Shown here one piece after another: positions 47,018 through 54,670 of a DNA stretch of 64,000 nt. Position numbers and translations under genes: made by a program. The notes beneath the pieces are model-generated. The model was not told the origin of the DNA and made no database searches. It worked only from the letters and a program-made list of their open reading frames with translations. The stretch comes from Halobacteriales archaeon QS_8_69_26 (GTDB lineage: Archaea; Halobacteriota; Halobacteria; Halobacteriales; SW-7-71-33): assembly GCA_003023195.1 (NCBI GenBank), contig PXRX01000012.1:62001-126000 (forward strand), written 5' to 3'. Within the stretch, counting starts at the first letter, position 1. Each line of letters begins with the position of its first letter.

Positions 47018-47195
47018 AGATCCGAACCGAAGGACGAACCGTGCCGCGGGATCGACACGACCGATCCCCCGGCCGCGGGGGCCGGGAGGAAGGGGACTCC
47101 GGTCGCCCGGACGAGTAGCGCGGGATTTAAACGGCGCGGCGACCGTATCGATCCGTGTTCATGTCCGTCGCCAACGACCCGGCGGGGTGGTCGTC

Positions 47196-47546
47196 GTGAG
47201 TGCCTCGGCCGCCGAGGAGGAACTCGAAGACGTCGAGCGTGCCGGCCTGGAACTGGTGCGCGAGACGGGGGGCATCCACCAGTCGGAGTTCTGGAAGGAA
47301 CTCGACATCAACTCCCGGAAGGGCAGTCGGATCGTCGAGACGCTCGTCGAGAACGACCTCATCGAGCGGGAGGAGACCATCTACCAGGGACACAACACCT
47401 ACTACCTCACCCCGAGGGCGCGGGACCTGGACTTCTCGTTGCTCATGGCCGGGGACATGCTCTCGCCGTTCATCGGCGAGGAGGAAATCGACGCCCAGAG
47501 CGACGACCTCTCGCAGTGGATAATGAACCTCGCCTACGAGGAGTAG
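47196..47546 (+). CDS. Winged-helix transcriptional regulator
   Basis: The 116-residue protein has a helix-turn-helix (GLELVRETGGIHQSEFWKELDINSRKGSRIVETLVENDLIEREETI) and a wing, YQGHNTYYLTP. A short C-terminal part (GDMLSPFIGEEEIDAQSDDLSQWIMNLAYEE) is strongly conserved in the haloarchaeal relatives I recall. Targets are unknown. The GTG start overlaps the TGA of a 12-codon ORF beginning at 47161 (MSVANDPAGWSS). A TATA-like GATTTAAA lies at about 47123-47130, so the message may start just before that small ORF. GTG at 47187 is another possible start. Confidence 0.65.
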   Translation: MSASAAEEELEDVERAGLELVRETGGIHQSEFWKELDINSRKGSRIVETLVENDLIEREETIYQGHNTYYLTPRARDLDFSLLMAGDMLSPFIGEEEIDAQSDDLSQWIMNLAYEE

Positions 47547-47621
47547 CCGGGGACTGGCCCCTGCCGTCCGCCGATCCGACGCATCGGGGCGCTTTTGTTT
47601 CGGCCCGTTCTACCGGGAAGC

Positions 47622-48308
47622 GTGCTATCGGTCGAGCTTCACTGCCACTCGGAGGTCTCCGACGACGGCTACGACCCCGTCGAGGACCTCCTGGCGCGCG
47701 CCAGGGAGGTGGGGCTGGACGCCATCGCGGTCACCGACCACGACGAACTGGAGGCCAGCCTCGCGGCCGTCGAGACGGCACCGGAGTACGACCTGGTCGG
47801 GATCCCCGGCATGGAGGTCACCTCGAAGGCGGGCCACGTCCTGGCGCTGGGGGTCCGGGAGGCCGTCCCGCCCGGGATGTCGTTCGGCGAGACCCTCGAC
47901 CACATCCACGCACTCGGCGGGACGGCGGTCGTCCCGCACCCCTTTCACATCTCCCGGAGCGGCGTGATGGCGAACGTCACCCGGGACGAACTCGCGGCCG
48001 CCGACGCAATCGAGGTCTACAACTCCCGCCTCCTCACCGGACGGTCAAACCGGAAGGCAGAACGGTTCGCGTGGCGGCGCGGCCTCCCGATGACCGCTGG
48101 ATCCGACGCCCACATCGCCGAGATGGTCGGCCGGGCGGTCACCGCCGTCGACGTCGAGCGACGGGAGGTCGACGCCATACTCCGGGCGGTCCGCGAGGGC
48201 TACACCACCGTGGAGGGCCGGCGGACCCCCTGGCACATCTCCTTCCGGCAGGCCGCCGCCGGTACGAAGCGCAAGGTCCGCGACCGCCTCACGCGGATGC
48301 TGGACTGA
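47622..48308 (+). CDS. PHP-domain metal-dependent phosphoesterase
   Basis: The 228-residue protein has the PHP metal motifs in order: ELHCHSEVSDDG (His7, His9), AVTDHDE, GMEVTS, VVPHPFH and the final AGSDAHIAEMVG. These ligands bind two or three metals and hydrolyse phosphoesters, for example 3',5'-nucleotide phosphates or histidinol phosphate. A role with the distant hisD is possible but nothing links them. The GTG start (VLSVELHCHS) places the first metal strand at the N terminus, as usual. The C-terminal basic tail is normal for the family in haloarchaea. Confidence 0.8.
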   Translation: MLSVELHCHSEVSDDGYDPVEDLLARAREVGLDAIAVTDHDELEASLAAVETAPEYDLVGIPGMEVTSKAGHVLALGVREAVPPGMSFGETLDHIHALGGTAVVPHPFHISRSGVMANVTRDELAAADAIEVYNSRLLTGRSNRKAERFAWRRGLPMTAGSDAHIAEMVGRAVTAVDVERREVDAILRAVREGYTTVEGRRTPWHISFRQAAAGTKRKVRDRLTRMLD

Positions 48309-48380
48309 CCCGACGATGCGCCCGACTCTCGACGGGGATCGAACGGTGACCGGGAACGGACCGGCGGTGGTGATCCGACG

Positions 48381-49556
48381 GTGACCGGGAGCGACCGGTC
48401 GCTCGTCGGCGCCGACCCGTCGACGGTCCGCGCGGCCCTCGACGACGGCGACCCGCTCCCGGGGACGGCGGGGTTCGCCGGCCGGGTCGACGACGTCCTC
48501 GTCCGGGACGTGCTGGGTCGCCAGCCACTCTTCCTCCCCGGCGGGGAACCGGACGGTCCGGTGTGGTCGTTCGACCCGACCGAGGTCGGGGATCCGCGGG
48601 CGCTCCCGGCGGGCCACGCGGTCCCGATCGGTGGGTCCGTCGATGACGCCCGCCGGGTCTGGACGCTCCCGGACCCGCCTCCCCTCCCGGACCGGGCCGC
48701 CGGTGTCAGTGCGCTCCGGGGGGCGCTGGGATCGGTCCCGGTACCCGACTGCCCGGTGGCCTTCTCCGGCGGGGTCGACTCCGGTGTGGTCGCCGCCCTC
48801 GCGGCCGGCCGAGGACCGGGAGGCACCGGTGGAGGGGCCACTGGCTCCGGCGGATCGGGGGAGGACGCTGGATCTCCCCTCTACGTCGCCGGGTTCCCCG
48901 ACAGCCACGACGTCGCGGCCGCCCGGGAGTCGGCCGAGGCCATGGGCCGGGGGGACGACCTCCGGGTGGTCGAGTGCACCCACGAGTCGATCCGGGAGGC
49001 GGCCGTCGCCGTCGCCCGGGCGACCGGCCGGACCAACGCCATGGACGTCGCCATCGCGGTCCCGCTCTACCTCGCCGCCCGCCGGGCAGCCGAGGACGGC
49101 CACGACCGACTGCTCGTCGGGCAGGCCGCCGACGAACTGTTCGGCGGGTACGCGAAGGTCGCGAGGGCACCCGAGGATCCGAGAGTCGAGGCCGACACCG
49201 TCCGGGCGGCCCGCGACGAGGTCCTCGCAGGGTTCCCGGACCAGGCCGCCCGCGACGTGCCGGCCGTCCGGGCGGCGGGCGTCGAACCGGTCGCCCCGTT
49301 CGCCCACGACCGGGTGGTGCGGGCCGCCCTCGAACTGCCGGCCGAGTGCCTGGTCGCGGGGAATCGGCGGAAGGTCGCCCTCCGGGACGTGGCCGCGGGG
49401 TTCCTCCCGGACGTGGTCGCCGAACGGGACAAGAAGGCCGTCCAGTACGGCACCCTCGTCGACCGGGAACTGGACCGGCTGGCCCGCCAGGCCGGGTTCA
49501 AGCGACGGATCGGCGACCACGTCTCGAAGTACCTGGCGTCGCTGGTCGAGGAGTGA
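48381..49556 (+). CDS. Asparagine synthase-related protein lacking a glutaminase domain
   Basis: The 391-residue protein has an ATP-pyrophosphatase domain of the asparagine-synthase type: PVAFSGGVDSGVVAALA holds the PP-loop, LLVGQAADELFGGYAKVA is the second signature, and RKVALRDVAAGFLPDVVAERDKKAVQYG follows. The first 110 residues are too short for, and show no catalytic Cys2 of, a glutamine amidotransferase domain; only its end seems present. It may use free ammonia or another amine, or act in a pathway other than asparagine synthesis. A Gly/Ser-rich insert sits at residues 150-165. GTG start; it follows the PHP gene by 72 bases on the same strand. Confidence 0.75.
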   Translation: MTGSDRSLVGADPSTVRAALDDGDPLPGTAGFAGRVDDVLVRDVLGRQPLFLPGGEPDGPVWSFDPTEVGDPRALPAGHAVPIGGSVDDARRVWTLPDPPPLPDRAAGVSALRGALGSVPVPDCPVAFSGGVDSGVVAALAAGRGPGGTGGGATGSGGSGEDAGSPLYVAGFPDSHDVAAARESAEAMGRGDDLRVVECTHESIREAAVAVARATGRTNAMDVAIAVPLYLAARRAAEDGHDRLLVGQAADELFGGYAKVARAPEDPRVEADTVRAARDEVLAGFPDQAARDVPAVRAAGVEPVAPFAHDRVVRAALELPAECLVAGNRRKVALRDVAAGFLPDVVAERDKKAVQYGTLVDRELDRLARQAGFKRRIGDHVSKYLASLVEE

Positions 49557-49616
49557 CCCCGGGCCGTCGGTCCGGCCCGATCCGACTCGCTCAGTCGGTC
49601 CAGGGACCGCCGCCGA

Positions 49617-49919
49617 TCAGTTCTCGGACCGGCCGTGCTGTCGCATCCCGCGGTCGGGGAGCGTCTCCAGGAACGACAGCACGTCCTCCCGGGCGTCCGC
49701 GATGGGGGCCGCGACCTCCGGGTCCTCGACCGCTCCCTCGACGTCCCGGAGCTTGGAGTGGATCCGGTCGAGCCCTCCCAGCGCGGGTGTCGCCTCGCGG
49801 TCGGCCTGGGACCTGAGCTGTCCGGCCAGCCCCGCGAGGCGGTCGCTCGCGTCCGGATCCGCGGCTTCCGCCGCCTCGTCCACACGGTCGGCCGCCCGGT
49901 AGAGGGGGTCGCGCGTCAT
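49617..49919 (-). CDS. Small helical haloarchaeal protein (DUF7553-like)
   Basis: The 100-residue soluble protein is nearly all helix with heptad-like patterns: MTRDPLYRAADRVDEAAE, LAGLAGQLRSQADRE, LDRIHSKLRDVEGAVED and ADAREDVLSFLETLPDRGMRQHGRSEN. The short conserved family in haloarchaea is, from memory, DUF7553 and has no known role. ATG at MTRDPLY was chosen over one ten codons upstream. Confidence 0.6.
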   Translation of the reverse strand: MTRDPLYRAADRVDEAAEAADPDASDRLAGLAGQLRSQADREATPALGGLDRIHSKLRDVEGAVEDPEVAAPIADAREDVLSFLETLPDRGMRQHGRSEN

Positions 49920-49992
49920 GTCACTGGAAAGTTCGCGCCGGTAGGGCAAATAGCTCGGGGTCGGGATGCGGAGAGGAACAGCCCGGGGATCC

Positions 49993-50358
49993 TCACCCGT
50001 CGACGCCGTAGACCGACGTGTCGGGGTGGAAGTCCCGCCAGGACCGGAGGTACAGCGCCGGGACGTCGGCGGCGCGGGGGAGGCGGGTTCCCTCGTGGGG
50101 GTCGTCGACGGCGTCGATGGACCCGAGTGCGCCCCCCGACGAGAGGTCCTCCAGCGGGACGGGGAGGTCCGCTCCGGCGACGGACGCCACCCGGTCCGGT
50201 CGCATCGTCGGCGGTGGCGTGGCCGAGGGCGCCGCGCACCCGGCGAGTCCGGCGACGCCGGTCCCGAGGAGCGCCAGGAACCGGCGGCGGTCGACGGTCC
50301 GATCTACCGGATCCCCCGCTCCGGGGTCGGGGGTTCGTCCCCCGTCCGGGGGATCCAC
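49993..50358 (-). pseudogene. Truncated Tat lipoprotein, probably a DUF3179-type remnant
   Basis: From a GTG at 50358 the 121-residue frame has a twin-arginine lipoprotein leader (DRRRFLALLGTGVAGLAGC). It continues with DLPVPLEDLSSGGALGSIDAVDDP, which resembles the first segment of DUF3179 proteins, and ends SWRDFHPDTSVYGVDG, which resembles their last segment. Full family members have 300 or more residues, so the central part seems to be lost in frame. The resemblance rests on two short segments. It could instead be an intact small lipoprotein. Confidence 0.4.
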
Positions 50359-50463
50359 CGGCTTCCGGCATCGCTTCCCGTTCGGACCCGGCGGACTAAA
50401 CCGCGCCGGGCTCGCGCAACAGGCGTGCACGACCGACCGGCCGGGTGGATGGGGCGTCGGGGT

Positions 50464-50940
50464 TCAGGTCGGGCGCTCGACCTCCTCGATGGCCCGCCGC
50501 GCCACCTCCCGGACGTCGGCGTCCAGTTCGTCGCTCCGGGACCAGAGGGTCCCGGCGTCGAACCACTCCCACTCTTCCGCCGGGGGTTCACCCTCGCCGG
50601 GGTCGATACCCCGATCCGGGGCCCGGGCGTAGTAGACCAGGTCGACGTGCTGATGGCCGACCTCGCCGTCGCAGACGTTGACGTCCGCTAGCTGAACGTG
50701 CTGTGGCTGGGGGAGCGACTCGACCGTCTCGGATCCCAGGTCGTCGCGTTCGGCCACGAGGTCCACGTCCAGGCCGGTCTCCTCGCGCACCTCCCGGAGT
50801 CCCGCCTCGTGTGGGAGTTCGCCCCGGTCGACGTGTCCGCCCGGCGGCAGCCACTTGTCGAGGCGGGGGTGACGGTGGAGGGCGGTAGCCCCGTCGTTGA
50901 CGACGTAGACGGTCGCGGTGAAGTGGCGAGTGGTCTCCAT
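50464..50940 (-). CDS. NUDIX hydrolase
   Basis: The 158-residue protein has a complete NUDIX box (residues 35-57, from GHVDRGE through REVREETGL), which binds magnesium and cleaves nucleoside diphosphates linked to another group. It starts METTRHFTATVYVVNDG, typical of the branch acting on small nucleotides or of MutT-like sanitising enzymes. The C-terminal region EWEWFDAGTLW completes the fold. The substrate cannot be predicted. It lies just downstream of tfb on the same strand. Confidence 0.88.
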   Translation of the reverse strand: METTRHFTATVYVVNDGATALHRHPRLDKWLPPGGHVDRGELPHEAGLREVREETGLDVDLVAERDDLGSETVESLPQPQHVQLADVNVCDGEVGHQHVDLVYYARAPDRGIDPGEGEPPAEEWEWFDAGTLWSRSDELDADVREVARRAIEEVERPT

Positions 50941-51027
50941 GGTGGTCGGCCGGCCCCCGGCGGCTTGTACCCGTCGCTCTCCGGGCGTGGTACGCGAAGA
51001 AGGGGACGGTGCCTCTGTCGGCCGGGA

Positions 51028-52008
51028 TCAGCCCTCGGGCTGGATCCGGTCCTCGGCCTCTAAGAGTTCGTGGTAGCGGTTGCGGATCGTGACCTCGGAG
51101 ATGTTGGCCACCTCGCTGACCTCGTTCTGGGTGACCTTCTCGTTGGTCAGGAGGGCGGCGGCGTACACCGCGGCGGCCGCGAGGCCGACTGGCGACTTCC
51201 CGGAGTGGATCCCCTTCTCCTTGGCGGTCTCCAGGAGGCTCCGGGCGCGTCGCTCGGCCTCGTCGGAGAGGTTCAGGTCCGACGCGAACCGGGGCACGTA
51301 GCTGACGGGGTCCGCGGGCTGGATCTCGAGGTTCAGTTCCCGGACGACGTAGCGGTAGGTGCGTGCGATCTCGTCCTTCTCGACCCGGGAGACGTTGGTT
51401 ATCTCGTCGAGCGACCGGGGCGTGCCGGCCTGGCGGGCCGCGGCGTAGAGGCTGGCGGTCGCGACGCCCTCGATGGAGCGGCCGGGCAGGAGGTTCTCGT
51501 CCAGCGCCCGGCGGTAGATCACCGAGGCGGTCTCGCGGACGTTGTTGGGCAGGCCCAGCGCCGAGGCCATCCGGTCGATCTCGCCGAGCGCCTGCTTGAG
51601 GTTGCGCTCCTTGGAGTCGCGGGTGCGGAACCGCTCGTTCCAGGTGCGCAGGCGCTGCATCTTCTGGCGCTGGCGGCTGGAGAGCGCCTGGCCGTAGGCG
51701 TCCTTGTCCTGCCAGCCGATGTTGGTCGACAGCCCCTCGTCGTGCATCATCTTGGTCGTGGGTGCCCCCACCCGCGACTTCTCGTCCTTCTCCTTGGCGT
51801 CGAAGGCACGCCACTCCGGACCGCGGTCTATCTCTCCCTCGGACACGACCAGGCCGCAGTCGTCACAGACCGTCTCGGCACGCTCCTCGTCGGAGACCAG
51901 GTTTCCACCACACTCAGGGCAGACGAGGTCTTCCTCCTCGTCCTGGGACTCGCGCACTCGCTCTCGAGTCCGCTCGCGCGAATCGCTTCGGATGCTGGTA
52001 TCGGTCAT
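51028..52008 (-). CDS. tfb: Transcription initiation factor TFB
   Basis: The 326-residue homologue of TFIIB recruits RNA polymerase to TBP-bound promoters. An N-terminal zinc ribbon (Cys30, Cys33, Cys48, Cys51), the B-reader/linker (PEWRAFDAKEKDEKSRVGAPTTKMMHDEGLSTNIGWQDKDAYG) and two cyclin-like repeats (from LKQALGEIDRMASALGL and from YVPRFASDLNLSDEAE) are complete. The recognition helix IRNRYHEL is near the end. Haloarchaea carry several TFBs with different promoter preferences, so a number cannot be assigned. Its own upstream region is AT-rich near 52080-52095. Confidence 0.95.
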   Translation of the reverse strand: MTDTSIRSDSRERTRERVRESQDEEEDLVCPECGGNLVSDEERAETVCDDCGLVVSEGEIDRGPEWRAFDAKEKDEKSRVGAPTTKMMHDEGLSTNIGWQDKDAYGQALSSRQRQKMQRLRTWNERFRTRDSKERNLKQALGEIDRMASALGLPNNVRETASVIYRRALDENLLPGRSIEGVATASLYAAARQAGTPRSLDEITNVSRVEKDEIARTYRYVVRELNLEIQPADPVSYVPRFASDLNLSDEAERRARSLLETAKEKGIHSGKSPVGLAAAAVYAAALLTNEKVTQNEVSEVANISEVTIRNRYHELLEAEDRIQPEG

Positions 52009-52323
52009 TGTAGTGCGTGAGAGTCGTCTCAGCCGCTCTATCCTGTGCGGGGCCCAGGAACCACTGAGAGAACCCTTTCTCGCTATATTGTTGTGATTGC
52101 GCCAACTTAAAGATTGTGGCTGGATAGACGTATCTGCCCTCCTGCCGGCCGAAAGGGGCGTTGCTTGCCGGGGTTGTGGGTCCGTCCGGGAAATACTTCA
52201 TTTTCGATACTTCGGGTGATCGAAAGCTAGGCTGGTTCGTCCGGGAGCGGGTCGGGATAGTCGGTCACGGATCGGTCGGGCGGGGGGTCACCCACCTACG
52301 GGGATCGCTAGTCGTTCTCCGGA
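52009..52323. other. Region between tfb and the lipoprotein gene
   Basis: The tfb promoter lies in its left third: on the minus strand CAATATAGCG near 52082-52091 is the best TATA candidate and predicts a leader of about 50 bases. A second AT-rich patch is at 52190-52215. No gene is seen. Confidence 0.45.
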
Positions 52324-52710
52324 TCAGCCGGTCCGGTTCGTCGCTACCGCTATCGTATTGACGTTGTAGAGCGGGCGTTCCCTGGGGTTGGCCCGGACGA
52401 TTACCGTATCCCCCGGCTGTGCCGGGACGGTCACGGAGTCGCCCGTTTCGAAGGGGAGGCCGATCTCCCGTAGCTCTTCACGTTCACCATCCCGCTCACG
52501 GACGACGAAGACCCTGTTCGTGTTCTCACTGACGAAGTGAGTTCCGCCCCCGTGGGTGATGGTGAGCGTCCCGTTCGACGGATGGTACTGGCTCTCTATC
52601 GCCGCGTTTGGTACTTCTTGCCTTTCTTCTTCAAGTATGTTGAAGCACCCCGCCGCCAGTATCAAAGATAATAGTAATAAACATGTTATAATCCCTCTTT
52701 TTATGTTCAT
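52324..52710 (-). CDS. Lipoprotein with a pilin-like beta domain
   Basis: The 128-residue protein has a hydrophobic leader ending in the lipobox LAAGC (Cys22). The mature part, YHPSNGTLTITHGGGTHFVSENTNRVFV followed by FETGDSVTVPAQPGDTVIVRA, resembles the beta domain of haloarchaeal type IV pilins (DUF1628-like) but lacks the pilin helix. It is probably a surface-anchored soluble domain. The first 30 codons are AT-rich and AGA/AAA-using, unlike the GC-rich remainder, so the edge of the AT-rich island runs through this gene. It follows the protease gene by 13 bases. Confidence 0.6.
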   Translation of the reverse strand: MNIKRGIITCLLLLSLILAAGCFNILEEERQEVPNAAIESQYHPSNGTLTITHGGGTHFVSENTNRVFVVRERDGEREELREIGLPFETGDSVTVPAQPGDTVIVRANPRERPLYNVNTIAVATNRTG

Positions 52711-52723
52711 TTTATTTATTCTA

Positions 52724-53932
52724 TTACTGGTATCCGAACGTTATAGAACTCCATTTATCTTTTATACTGTATGCCGATGCTCCATATATATTTTCCTCTA
52801 TGTCTTGGCAATTACATTCATCGAACCCTGTATCATTGTCTCCTTGATTACGCATTCCACAAAGTGTACCGACTCCAGTACCGTCATCTCTGGTATAAAT
52901 TGGAGCCCCTGAGTCACCAGCTGCGCCCCAAATTTTACCCCGAATGCCAGAATGGTTAAAGCTCTTACAGGCGTCAAAACCGTCATAATCATGATGTTCG
53001 CTACCCTTGAGAACTCCCGAACGGGTGCCCGTGGCCGTTCCTGTGTGATATACAGTAGTTTCCCTCTCGATTAAATCATCAAGACCTGACTTGCTGTAAT
53101 GATCCCAGATATAAACATCTCCCAGGTCTTCGTCGGCAACATCACCGGTGAGGTCTATATTGTTCTGATTCTTATTACTCACAAGAGCAACATCCAATAC
53201 GTCGGCCATATATTCCACATCGCCTAAATCTCTAGAATATTGAAGAACACCATGTCCAATATTATCACCATCACAAGGATCCCTATCGTTTGCGACTACA
53301 TGTCCTGCAGTCATCATGTAATCGATGTCATCCTTAGTGACTCTCACTGTTGAGGTCCCACCTACTTGAATGACAACTCCACCGGGCATCTTATCATAAT
53401 CGCAACCATAATAACACGGGTCGGTATTACTACATGATCCTGGCGTACATTTATATGGGTCATATCCCTGATCTTGAGGATTCAGAATCTCTGTATGAAC
53501 CTGCTGACCCTCAAATTCTCCAGGAATTTTATACTGTAGATCGGATGAAGAAACTCCCACATAGATATCGAACCCCTGCTTCCCACCAAATTCCTCTTTA
53601 GATATTCTCTTTCCTGCACATTTTACTCCATCAATATGGCCGTATTCTTTACCGAACTCCGGGAGCAAATCTGAAACATGTTCTTTTTGTTCATACCAGG
53701 CTTTGGGAACGGTCATCCATTCGGTAACCTGATCTCCGTTAAATTTTCTTGGTAACTCTATAGTGTCTCCAGGTGATGAAATGCCACTGCCACTTCCTGT
53801 TTTGCTATTGCCAACAAACACCGCTGGGGCGACTAATGCTCCACCGGAGGATTTTAAAACAGATCTTCTACTTACCAACGTTTTTGAGTTAGTTGTACTA
53901 CTAGCTCCAGTTTGATTATTCTCACCTTTCAT
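52724..53932 (-). CDS. Tat-exported trypsin-like serine protease, cysteine-rich
   Basis: This is a 402-residue protein with a twin-arginine leader (SRRSVLKSSGGALVAPAVF). It has a chymotrypsin-fold triad: His211 in MMTAGHVVAND, Asp247 in VLDVALVSNK and Ser341 in GAAGDSGAPIY. Residues 60-190 form an N-terminal extension I do not recognise. Ten cysteines in the exported part suggest disulfides, rare in haloarchaeal proteins. Codon use is AT-rich (many AAT, AAA, GAT, ATA) and the GC content is far below that of neighbours, which points to recent transfer, perhaps from a lower-GC haloarchaeon. It may be co-transcribed with the lipoprotein 13 bases downstream. Confidence 0.8.
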   Translation of the reverse strand: MKGENNQTGASSTTNSKTLVSRRSVLKSSGGALVAPAVFVGNSKTGSGSGISSPGDTIELPRKFNGDQVTEWMTVPKAWYEQKEHVSDLLPEFGKEYGHIDGVKCAGKRISKEEFGGKQGFDIYVGVSSSDLQYKIPGEFEGQQVHTEILNPQDQGYDPYKCTPGSCSNTDPCYYGCDYDKMPGGVVIQVGGTSTVRVTKDDIDYMMTAGHVVANDRDPCDGDNIGHGVLQYSRDLGDVEYMADVLDVALVSNKNQNNIDLTGDVADEDLGDVYIWDHYSKSGLDDLIERETTVYHTGTATGTRSGVLKGSEHHDYDGFDACKSFNHSGIRGKIWGAAGDSGAPIYTRDDGTGVGTLCGMRNQGDNDTGFDECNCQDIEENIYGASAYSIKDKWSSITFGYQ

Positions 53933-54373
53933 TCTGACCACAACACCACTAGTCGGCAAATATACTTATAGCTCTGGGTTGGATAACAAGGGTATTTAAA
54001 TATAGTAGCAGTAGAGGTGTTCAGATGACCGCTAGAGGGTGACTCAGAGTGGAATTTAACGTCCTAAGCTCAATAACGCCCCCCTCACGACATCATTGGC
54101 CTATATCATGCGGGAGGAAATTTTCTCGAAATCCAGTTTCTCACAAATCTTTGTGATAACCTTGCCGTTATTGATACGATTCTTATACATTGGAATTAAT
54201 ACATTAATTCGGGGAGTGTGCGCCCGCTTTGCCCGTGGCCTCGCCTCTAAAATTTCAGAGTATGCAATAAACTTAATATTTTATATAATGTATTATAATA
54301 TGGGTTTAAAATATCGAATGTGCCGGAAGGGTGAAGCGAAACCCTTACTCCCGCCAGGACGGCACGTACGTCC
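53933..54373. other. AT-rich intergenic region
   Basis: The protease promoter should lie near 53960-53975. The remainder to about 54330 is strongly AT-rich, with TAATATTTTATATAATGTAT at 54270-54289, and contains only an unconvincing 93-codon frame (54096-54377). At the right end the GC content jumps back just before gatC. Confidence 0.5.
54337..54350 (+). promoter_or_regulatory. BRE/TATA-like element of gatCA
   Basis: CGAAAC followed by CCTTACTC lies 24-37 bases before the gatC ATG. The match is moderate and the distance suits a leaderless start. Confidence 0.4.
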
Positions 54374-54667
54374 ATGAGCGACGCCGAGGAGGAACCCGAG
54401 TCCGTCGACCCCGAGACGGTCCGTCACGTCGCGGGCCTGGCCCGGGTGGACTTGGACGAGGGCGACGTCGAACGGTTCGCCGACCAGTTCGCGGACATCC
54501 TCGGGTACTTCGAGACGCTGGACGAGGTGCCAGAGGTCGACCGGGACGCCGACCTGGCGAACGTGTTGCGCCCCGACGAGGAACGGGAGAGCCTGAGCCA
54601 GGAGGAAGCGCTGGCGAACGCCCCCGAGAGCGAGGAGGGGTACTTCAAGGGGCCGAAGGTGTCGTAG
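54374..54667 (+). CDS. gatC: Asp-tRNA(Asn)/Glu-tRNA(Gln) amidotransferase subunit C
   Basis: The 97-residue protein clamps GatA to GatB in the amidotransferase that turns Asp-tRNA(Asn), and in some cases Glu-tRNA(Gln), into the amidated form. It has the typical start PETVRHVAGLARVDLDEGDVERFADQFADILGYFETLDEVPEVD and the end NALANAPESEEGYFKGPKVS-like block, here ALANAPESEEGYFKGPKV. gatA follows with no gap. gatB is not in the window. Confidence 0.93.
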   Translation: MSDAEEEPESVDPETVRHVAGLARVDLDEGDVERFADQFADILGYFETLDEVPEVDRDADLANVLRPDEERESLSQEEALANAPESEEGYFKGPKVS

Positions 54668-54670
54668 ATG
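54668..54670 (+). promoter_or_regulatory. gatC-gatA junction (TAG then ATG)
   Basis: The gatC stop TAG is directly followed by the gatA ATG with no spacer and no clear ribosome-binding site of its own, so gatA translation probably depends on reinitiation after gatC. Confidence 0.5.

Noticed and set aside
54096-54377. 93-codon ORF in the AT-rich gap before gatC
   Set aside because: It overlaps the gatC start and promoter, has no resemblance to known proteins, and long ORFs are less constrained there only because the DNA changes composition.
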